Below are positions 13,539 through 19,559 of a stretch of 19,559 bases of DNA, one piece after another. Where the stretch lies: assembly GCA_949093475.1 (NCBI GenBank), contig CARXAY010000003.1, positions 1 to 19,559 of the forward strand, read 5' to 3'. The stretch is from an uncultured Oscillospiraceae bacterium. GTDB taxonomy: Bacteria; Bacillota; Clostridia; Oscillospirales; Oscillospiraceae. Under the pieces are notes generated by a model. The model saw nothing but the letters and a program-made list of their open reading frames with translations, was not told where the DNA came from and searched no databases. Position numbers and translations under genes: made by a program. Numbering within the stretch: position 1 is the stretch's first letter; the number at the start of each line of letters is the position of its first letter.

Positions 13539-14627
13539 ATGCAGGCAAGTCTCATTTTGGAGAACGGCGCAGTGTTTTTGGGACAGTCCATCGGCGAAGT
13601 AGGAAAACGGGTCTGTGAGCTGGTTTTCAACACTTCTATGACTGGCTATCAGGAGATATTGACCGACCCGTCTTACGCCGGGCAAGGGGTAGTGATGAGC
13701 TATCCTCTCATTGGCAATTACGGCGTCAACGAGGAGGACAACGAATCGGGCAGACCGTGGGCGGAGGCGTTGATCGTCCGTCACCTTTCTGCGCTGGGAA
13801 GCAATTTCCGCTGTCAGGGAAGTTTGGACAGCTATTTGAAACAACATCATATCGTCGGCGTGCAGGGTGTGGATACCCGGGCATTGACTCGTATTCTCCG
13901 GTCTCAGGGAACCATGAATGGTATGATAACCTGCGGATCGGATTTTTCTGTGAAGGAGGCTCTGGAGGAGCTTCGTATATACCGGGTGTCCGGGACAGTG
14001 GAGCGGGTCACCCGCGCTGCGCCGGAGGTCTTTCCCGCCCAAAGGGACGAACGCTTCAAAGTCGCACTGATGGACTTCGGCGTGAAGCAAAACATGATCA
14101 CCTGCCTGACCAAGCGGGGATGTGCGGTCACGGTTTTTCCCGCTCACACGTCGGCGCAGGACATCCTATCCGGCGGATTTGACGGGGTCATGCTGTCCAA
14201 CGGCCCGGGTGATCCCGCAGACAATGTGGAGATCATTGGAGAAGTCCGTACCCTTTACGAGAGCGCACTGCCCATTTTTGCAGTATGTCTGGGCCACCAG
14301 CTGCTGGCGCTCGCCACCGGGGCGAAGACCCACAAGATGCCCTTTGGCCACCGTGGCGGCAATCACCCGGTGCGGGACGTGGCGGCAGGGCGGTGCTTCA
14401 TCACCAGCCAGAACCACGGGTATGTGGTCACCCCGGAAACAGTCGATCCGGCGGTGGCGGCCATCTCCCACATCAATGTAAACGACGGCACGGTGGAGGG
14501 CCTTCGGTATCAGCGGCCCAACTTCTTTACTGTGCAGTTTCACCCGGAGGCTGCGCCCGGCCCGATGGATACGGAATACCTTTTTGACGAATTTCTCCGC
14601 ATGATGGGAGGTGTCCGCAATGCCTAA
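13539..14627 (+). CDS. carA: Carbamoyl-phosphate synthetase small (glutaminase) subunit
   Basis: Hydrolyses glutamine and channels ammonia to CarB for carbamoyl-phosphate, the precursor of pyrimidines and arginine. The 362 residues fit the family. The N-terminal CarA domain (about 1-150) includes [16 protein letters not shown] (31-46). The class I glutamine amidotransferase domain (about 170-362) holds SNGPGDP (220-226), the nucleophile Cys250 in VCLGHQ, and His335/Glu337 in FHPEA. The ATG at 13539 is preferred over an in-frame GTG at 13530, because AGAGGAGG (13521-13528) sits about 10 bases upstream of the ATG and overlaps or abuts the GTG. The stop overlaps the carB start by 8 bases. Confidence 0.97.
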   Translation: MQASLILENGAVFLGQSIGEVGKRVCELVFNTSMTGYQEILTDPSYAGQGVVMSYPLIGNYGVNEEDNESGRPWAEALIVRHLSALGSNFRCQGSLDSYLKQHHIVGVQGVDTRALTRILRSQGTMNGMITCGSDFSVKEALEELRIYRVSGTVERVTRAAPEVFPAQRDERFKVALMDFGVKQNMITCLTKRGCAVTVFPAHTSAQDILSGGFDGVMLSNGPGDPADNVEIIGEVRTLYESALPIFAVCLGHQLLALATGAKTHKMPFGHRGGNHPVRDVAAGRCFITSQNHGYVVTPETVDPAVAAISHINVNDGTVEGLRYQRPNFFTVQFHPEAAPGPMDTEYLFDEFLRMMGGVRNA

Positions 14628-17600
14628 AGATCCGAAGATCCGCAAGGTTTTAGTGCTGGGCAGCGGCCCGATCGTCATCGGTCAGGCTGCGGAGTTTGAT
14701 TACGCGGGGACACAGGCCTGCCGCGCCCTCAAGGAAGAGGGCGTGGAGGTGGTGCTGGTCAACTCCAACCCTGCCACCATTATGACCGATCAGGATATTG
14801 CCGACCATGTGTATATCGAACCGTTGAATCTGGCCTCTGTGACCCAGATCATTGCCAAGGAGCGGCCGGATTCCATCCTTCCCACTCTGGGTGGACAGAC
14901 CGGGCTGAATCTGGCCATGAACCTCCACGAAGAGGGGATTTTAGAGGAGTATGGGGTGCGTCTGTTGGGCACGTCCCCTGCGTCCATCAAAAAAGCGGAG
15001 GATCGTCAGGAGTTCAAGGATGCAATGGAGGCGCTGGGGCAGCCTTGCGTTACCTCTGACGTTGTGGAGAGCGTGGAGGCTGCGGTGGGATTTGCCGCGT
15101 CCATCGGCTATCCCGTCATCGTGCGGCCTGCCTATACGCTGGGCGGCACTGGGGGCGGCATTGCCTATGACGAGGTGTCTCTGCGTGAGATCGCCGACCG
15201 GGGCATCCATTTGAGCCGTGTGGGACAGGTACTCATTGAGCGGTGTATCGCGGGCTGGAAAGAGATCGAGTTCGAGGTCATGCGTGACAGCGCAGGGAAT
15301 GTGATCCAGATCTGCTCCATGGTGAACATTGACCCGGTAGGCGTCCATACGGGAGATTCCATCGTCGTTGCCCCCACCCAGACACTGGCCAACAAGGAAT
15401 ACCAGATGCTTCGCTCGGCAGCACTGGATATCATCTCCGCGTTGGAGATCGAGGGAGGGTGCAACTGCCAGTTTGCATTGAATCCCGACAGCTTTGAATA
15501 TGCGGTCATCGAGGTCAATCCCCGTGTGTCCCGCTCCTCCGCGCTGGCCTCCAAGGCGACGGGATATCCCATCGCCAAGGTGGCGGCAAAGATCGCGCTG
15601 GGGTATACATTGGACGAGATCCCCAACACCGTGACAGGGAAGACGACGGCGTGTTTTGAGCCGACGCTGGATTATTGCGTCCTCAAGCTCCCCCGATTGC
15701 CCTTTGACAAGTTCACCACTGCCAGCCGCAAGCTGGGCACGCAGATGAAGGCCACCGGCGAGGTCATGGCCATCAGCAATTCCTTTGAGGGCGCGCTAAT
15801 GAAAGCCATCCGCTCTCTGGAGCTGAACGTCAAGTCCCTGCGGCTGAGTGGATTGGAGGATCTATACACCGAGGAGATCGAAGAAAAGCTGGCAGATGTG
15901 GACGACCAGCGGCTTTTCGTGGTGGCAGAAGCGCTGCGCCGCGGATTTTCCCCGGAAAAGATCAACGCTATCACAAAGATGGATGTGTGGTTTTTGACGC
16001 GCTTTCAGGACATCATCCGCATGGAGGCCAAGCTGGAAAAGGGGCTGCCGGACGCAGAAACCCTTCGGCAGGCCAAGGAAATGGGCTTCTCTGACGCCTA
16101 CATCGCTGCTCTGTGCGGTTCGACCGCAAAAGAGATCAAGGTCCTGCGGGAAACGATGGGCATCGTCCCGTCCTTTAAGATGGTAGATACCTGCGCGGCG
16201 GAATTTGAAGCCGCCACGCCCTATTATTACTCCACCTACGACCGCGAAAACGAAGCAGAGGTCAGCGGTAACAGTGAAAAGCGCAAGGTGTTGGTGCTGG
16301 GCAGCGGCCCAATCCGCATTGGGCAGGGCATTGAGTTCGATTACTGCTCGGTGCATTCGGTCTGGGCTTTGAAGAAGTTGGGCTGCGAGACCATCATTAT
16401 CAACAACAACCCGGAAACGGTATCCACCGACTTTGACGTAGCTGACCGGCTCTACTTTGAGCCGTTGACGCCGGAGGACGTGGAGGCTGTAGTGGAGCTG
16501 GAAAAGCCGTGGGGCGCAGTGGTGCAGTTCGGCGGGCAGACCGCTATCAAACTGGCCCACGCTTTGACAGAGATGGGCGTGCCCATTTTGGGTACGTCCT
16601 CTGACGGGGTAGACGCCGCCGAAGACCGGGAACGCTTTGACGAGATCTTGCAGCAGTGTGGAATCCCCCGGGCGGAAGGGCGCACGGTCTTTACCACGGA
16701 GGAAGCCATCGCTGCGGCCAATGCCGTCGGTTACCCGGTACTGGTTCGTCCGTCCTATGTTCTGGGCGGTCAGGGGATGGAGATCGCCTACAATGACCGT
16801 AACATTACGGAATTCATGCGTATCATCAACCGCACCGTTCAGGAACATCCCATTTTGGTGGACAAGTACCTCATGGGCCGGGAGGTGGAGGTGGACGGAG
16901 TCTTTGACGGCGAGGACATCCTGATCCCCGGCATTATGGAACACGTGGAGCGAGCCGGCGTCCATTCCGGCGACTCCATTTCAGTGTATCCGTCCCTCCA
17001 TGTAGAAGACCGCCATAAGGAAACGATCTTGCGCTACACCCGCGATCTGGCGAAGGCCCTGGGGGTCATCGGGCTGATCAACATCCAGTTTATCATCTAC
17101 TCCGATCAGGTCTATGTCATTGAGGTCAACCCCCGTTCTTCCCGTACGATCCCCTATATCTCAAAGGTCACAGGTGTTCCGGTCATTGATCTGGCAACCC
17201 GTGTGATGCTGGGCGAGAAATTGAAGGATATGGGATATGGGGTGGATATTTATCCGGAACGGGACTTTTTCGCAGTGAAGATGCCGATCTTCTCCTTTGA
17301 AAAACTCACAGATGTGGACACTGGCCTCGGCCCGGAGATGAAGTCCACCGGCGAGGTGTTAGGGCTGGCCGAATCCTTCCCGCAAGCCCTGTTGAAAGCC
17401 TTTAAGGGAGCAAACCTACGTGCGCCCAAAAAGGGCGGAAGAGTCATTGTCACCGTCCGGGACGAGGATAAGGGAGAACTTTTAGGCATTGCCCGCGGAT
17501 TCGCGGATATGGACATTGAGATTTTTGCCACCGCAGGAACCTGTCAGGCCCTCAACGACGCGGGCATTCCCGCCAAGCTGGTCGCCCGTGTGTCTGAAGC

Positions 17601-17826
17601 GCACCCTAACATTTTGGATATGATCGCCTCCGGCTCGGTGGATCTGGTCATCAACACACCCACCAAGGGCCGCAAGCATGACACAGATGGCTTTAAGATC
17701 CGAAGAAGCGCCGTGGAGCACTCGGTGGCCTGCGTTACCGCCATTGACACGGCGCGGGCCATGCTGACGGTGCGGGCAGAGGGGCGCAGTGCAGACCTGA
17801 AGCCGATCGACATCACGGCAATCTAA
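14620..17826 (+). CDS. carB: Carbamoyl-phosphate synthetase large subunit
   Basis: Makes carbamoyl-phosphate from bicarbonate, ammonia and two ATP. The 1068 residues match the family (E. coli 1073). Two homologous ATP-grasp halves each open with a VLVLGSGPI motif, near residues 10 and 558. The first (about 1-400) makes carboxyphosphate and carbamate, and includes [12 protein letters not shown]. The region near 400-550 is the oligomerisation domain. The second half (about 550-930) makes the final product, and includes [12 protein letters not shown]. The last 130 residues form the MGS-like allosteric domain, with [18 protein letters not shown]. The ATG at 14620 has GGGAGGTG upstream inside carA. 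A single large subunit suggests one enzyme shared by pyrimidine and arginine routes, unless another copy lies elsewhere. Confidence 0.98.
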   Translation: MPKDPKIRKVLVLGSGPIVIGQAAEFDYAGTQACRALKEEGVEVVLVNSNPATIMTDQDIADHVYIEPLNLASVTQIIAKERPDSILPTLGGQTGLNLAMNLHEEGILEEYGVRLLGTSPASIKKAEDRQEFKDAMEALGQPCVTSDVVESVEAAVGFAASIGYPVIVRPAYTLGGTGGGIAYDEVSLREIADRGIHLSRVGQVLIERCIAGWKEIEFEVMRDSAGNVIQICSMVNIDPVGVHTGDSIVVAPTQTLANKEYQMLRSAALDIISALEIEGGCNCQFALNPDSFEYAVIEVNPRVSRSSALASKATGYPIAKVAAKIALGYTLDEIPNTVTGKTTACFEPTLDYCVLKLPRLPFDKFTTASRKLGTQMKATGEVMAISNSFEGALMKAIRSLELNVKSLRLSGLEDLYTEEIEEKLADVDDQRLFVVAEALRRGFSPEKINAITKMDVWFLTRFQDIIRMEAKLEKGLPDAETLRQAKEMGFSDAYIAALCGSTAKEIKVLRETMGIVPSFKMVDTCAAEFEAATPYYYSTYDRENEAEVSGNSEKRKVLVLGSGPIRIGQGIEFDYCSVHSVWALKKLGCETIIINNNPETVSTDFDVADRLYFEPLTPEDVEAVVELEKPWGAVVQFGGQTAIKLAHALTEMGVPILGTSSDGVDAAEDRERFDEILQQCGIPRAEGRTVFTTEEAIAAANAVGYPVLVRPSYVLGGQGMEIAYNDRNITEFMRIINRTVQEHPILVDKYLMGREVEVDGVFDGEDILIPGIMEHVERAGVHSGDSISVYPSLHVEDRHKETILRYTRDLAKALGVIGLINIQFIIYSDQVYVIEVNPRSSRTIPYISKVTGVPVIDLATRVMLGEKLKDMGYGVDIYPERDFFAVKMPIFSFEKLTDVDTGLGPEMKSTGEVLGLAESFPQALLKAFKGANLRAPKKGGRVIVTVRDEDKGELLGIARGFADMDIEIFATAGTCQALNDAGIPAKLVARVSEAHPNILDMIASGSVDLVINTPTKGRKHDTDGFKIRRSAVEHSVACVTAIDTARAMLTVRAEGRSADLKPIDITAI

Positions 17827-17846
17827 GTCCGAGGGGGCATACAGAG

Positions 17847-18527
17847 ATGAGAAGACGGCGTATTTTATCCTTTGACGCATGGGTGTGTCTGGCACTGGCG
17901 TTTTTGGTGGGTCTGGGTGTCGGAAAGATTGCGGAAAAACTGGCGGCGCAGCATTATGCGCAGCAGGTCGAAGCGCACAAGCCCGTGGACGGCCAGATCG
18001 GCGGAAAGGCCGGAGCGGACGTATTTCGGGCGCAAAACGTTGACGATCTCCTGAGCCATGATACCTTTACCGTCGTTTCTCCCGGCATTCAATACCGAAA
18101 CCGCGGCGCAGGCTACTATGACGGCAAATATTTTCAGGCGTTGACCCTGCCCTCCGGGGAGCTGGTGGCCGCTTGGATCAACGGAGAAAGTGTTCAGTCC
18201 ATGGGGGAAGATCTCTTCTCAGGAGATAATATTTTGCCGTTAGGGCGGGTGGTTACCGAGGATCTGACCTCCAACCAGACTTTTTTGGATCAGATCCAGT
18301 TCTCCGAGCCGCTGACCCGAACGGATTTCTATGTGGACATGGTCGGGGATACCGCCGTGCTGGCGGAGGATCAAGCCGTTGAAACCCCTAAAACGCTGGC
18401 GCAGGTTCTCACCGTTTTTCTCCTGTTCCCCGTGTTCCATATAATCGGTTCCAAGATCGGAATATGGAGGCCGTATTTTGTGCTTCGCAAGAAAGATCCT
18501 GCGGACGAGATGGAAGGCGGAATGTAA
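17847..18527 (+). CDS. Uncharacterised membrane protein with two terminal helices
   Basis: I do not recognise this 226-residue protein. A basic start (MRRRR) precedes a membrane helix at about 11-28, and a second helix lies at about 183-203, followed by RKKD. The positive-inside rule then puts both ends in the cytoplasm and the 150-residue middle (about 30-182) outside. The middle has short strand-like stretches (FTVVSPGIQYRNRGAGYYDGK, then FQALTLPSGELVAAWING) and no cysteines. It begins 20 bases after carB with GAGGGGG as ribosome site, and guaA starts one base after its stop. It is therefore almost certainly co-transcribed with nucleotide-synthesis genes. No function can be assigned. Confidence 0.82.
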   Translation: MRRRRILSFDAWVCLALAFLVGLGVGKIAEKLAAQHYAQQVEAHKPVDGQIGGKAGADVFRAQNVDDLLSHDTFTVVSPGIQYRNRGAGYYDGKYFQALTLPSGELVAAWINGESVQSMGEDLFSGDNILPLGRVVTEDLTSNQTFLDQIQFSEPLTRTDFYVDMVGDTAVLAEDQAVETPKTLAQVLTVFLLFPVFHIIGSKIGIWRPYFVLRKKDPADEMEGGM

Positions 18528-18528
18528 T

Positions 18529-19559
18529 ATGGGTCGTCAAACAGTGATCGTACTGGACTTTGGCGGGCAGTACAACCAGCTCATTGCCCGCCGGGTGCGG
18601 GAGTGCGGAGTCTATTGCGAAGTCAAGAGCTACAAAACCCCCTTGGCGGAGTTGAAGGCCGCCGCGCCCATCGGCTTGATCTTCACCGGTGGGCCAAATA
18701 GCGTCTATGATGAAGCATCCCCACATATCGACCCGGCTGTGTTTGAACTGGGTATTCCGGTGCTGGGGATCTGCTACGGCTGTCAGCTGATGGCTCACAC
18801 CTTGGGAGGAGAGGTGACTGCCGCGCAGAAGGATACCGCCCGCGAATACGGCAAAACGGACACCTTTTACGACACCGATTGCGCTCTATTTCATGGGTTG
18901 CCTAAAAAAGGCGTCTCTTGGATGAGCCATGGAGATTATATGGCCCAGATCCCGCCGGGATTTACGCTTACCGCCCGATCCGCCGGCTGCCCCACTGTGG
19001 GCATTGCAGACGAAAAGAGAGGGTTCTACGGCGTGCAGTTCCACCCGGAGGTCAACCACACGGAAAGCGGTCTCCAAATGATCCGCAATTTTCTCTATGA
19101 TGTTTGCGGAGCGACAGGGGATTGGTCAATGGGCGACTATAAGAAGGCGGCCATCCAAGCCGTGCGGGAAAAGGTGGGGGGTGGGAAGGTTCTTCTGGCC
19201 CTCTCCGGCGGGGTGGATTCCTCGGTCGCCGCCGCGTTGGTGGCGGAAGCAGTAGGCAGTCAGCTTACCTGCGTGTTTGTGGATCACGGGCTCATGCGCC
19301 TCCATGAAGGGGACGAGGTGGAAGCGGCCTTTTCTAAGTGGGACGTGAATTTTGTCCGCGCCAATGCCAAGGAGCTGTTTTTATCCAAGCTGGCGGGGGT
19401 CACTGAGCCGGAACAGAAACGCAAGATCATCGGTGAGGAGTTTATTCGCGTCTTTGAGCAGGAGGCCAAGAAGATCGGTAAGGTAGATTATCTGGTGCAA
19501 GGGACGATCTATCCTGACGTGATCGAATCGGGCTTGGGCGATGCAGCGGTGATCAAAAG
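18529..19559 (+). CDS. guaA: GMP synthase (glutamine-hydrolysing), 3' end outside the window
   Basis: Converts XMP to GMP with ATP and glutamine, the last step of guanine nucleotide synthesis. Only the first 343 residues of about 510-520 are present. The class I amidotransferase domain (1-190) has the nucleophile Cys82 in GICYGCQ and His172/Glu174 in FHPEV. The PP-loop ATP pyrophosphatase motif SGGVDSS is at 226-232, and the substrate-side motif VDHGLMR follows at 251-257. Residue 85 is Cys where many GuaA proteins have Met; a harmless variant is likely. The ATG at 18529 lies one base after the stop of the preceding gene. The ribosome site there (AAGGCGG region) is weak, so coupling to the upstream gene is likely. 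Confidence 0.97.
   Translation, partial: MGRQTVIVLDFGGQYNQLIARRVRECGVYCEVKSYKTPLAELKAAAPIGLIFTGGPNSVYDEASPHIDPAVFELGIPVLGICYGCQLMAHTLGGEVTAAQKDTAREYGKTDTFYDTDCALFHGLPKKGVSWMSHGDYMAQIPPGFTLTARSAGCPTVGIADEKRGFYGVQFHPEVNHTESGLQMIRNFLYDVCGATGDWSMGDYKKAAIQAVREKVGGGKVLLALSGGVDSSVAAALVAEAVGSQLTCVFVDHGLMRLHEGDEVEAAFSKWDVNFVRANAKELFLSKLAGVTEPEQKRKIIGEEFIRVFEQEAKKIGKVDYLVQGTIYPDVIESGLGDAAVIK

Noticed and set aside
14611..14619. GTG start for carB
   Set aside because: It falls within the ribosome site; the ATG at 14620 gives the typical N-terminus.
15862..16965. Open frame of 367 codons on the minus strand
   Set aside because: Antisense to the middle of carB, which is intact; the translation has no recognisable domain.
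1..19559. CRISPR array, insertion sequence, prophage, tRNA or rRNA genes
   Set aside because: No regularly spaced repeats, transposase or integrase motifs, terminal inverted repeats or tRNA-like folds were seen by eye on either strand.

Overview
This window looks like ordinary core chromosome from a moderately GC-rich member of the Clostridia, most likely an Oscillospiraceae-type gut anaerobe. That placement is inference. It rests on the mix of genes (DUF951, a clostridial-style HisC, a YpsA-like SLOG protein, an ECF sigma with a zinc anti-sigma, a Cys-rich conserved protein), on strong AGGAGG ribosome sites and on many ATGA start/stop overlaps. I see no phage, transposon, CRISPR array, tRNA or rRNA.

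Left part, minus strand: gltX (glutamyl-tRNA synthetase, cut by the left edge) has its own promoter overlapping the end of nth. Upstream lies a three-gene unit: alpha/beta hydrolase, GNAT acetyltransferase and nth (endonuclease III), with acetyltransferase and nth sharing ATGA. Its promoter sits back to back with that of glyA (serine hydroxymethyltransferase), which leads a plus-strand unit with a LURP-one/YxjI-like protein. A strong terminator follows. A promoter for rarA (replication-associated ATPase) appears to be built into that hairpin. rarA is translationally coupled to an AT-rich, two-helix membrane protein of unknown function.

Middle: a minus-strand S1-domain RNA-binding protein converges on that membrane gene with a single base between stop codons. 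It diverges from a DUF951-hisC pair coupled by ATGA. Next comes a strikingly cysteine-rich protein (26 Cys in 280 residues), closed by a bidirectional terminator. Facing it on the minus strand is dusB, ECF sigma factor, anti-sigma factor.

Right part, plus strand: a YpsA/DUF1273-like SLOG protein, then carA and carB (carbamoyl-phosphate synthetase), an unknown membrane protein with two membrane helices, and guaA (GMP synthase, cut by the right edge). Gaps from carA to guaA are very short or overlapping. They therefore probably form one operon that puts two glutamine-dependent nucleotide-precursor enzymes together with a membrane protein.

No strikingly new system is evident. The most rewarding observations are regulatory (promoter inside a terminator, back-to-back promoters, a palindrome over the gltX promoter, a recurrent TAAAAT -10 box) and four uncharacterised proteins (Cys-rich, two membrane proteins, long-tailed anti-sigma). 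No stretch over 300 bases lacks a gene.
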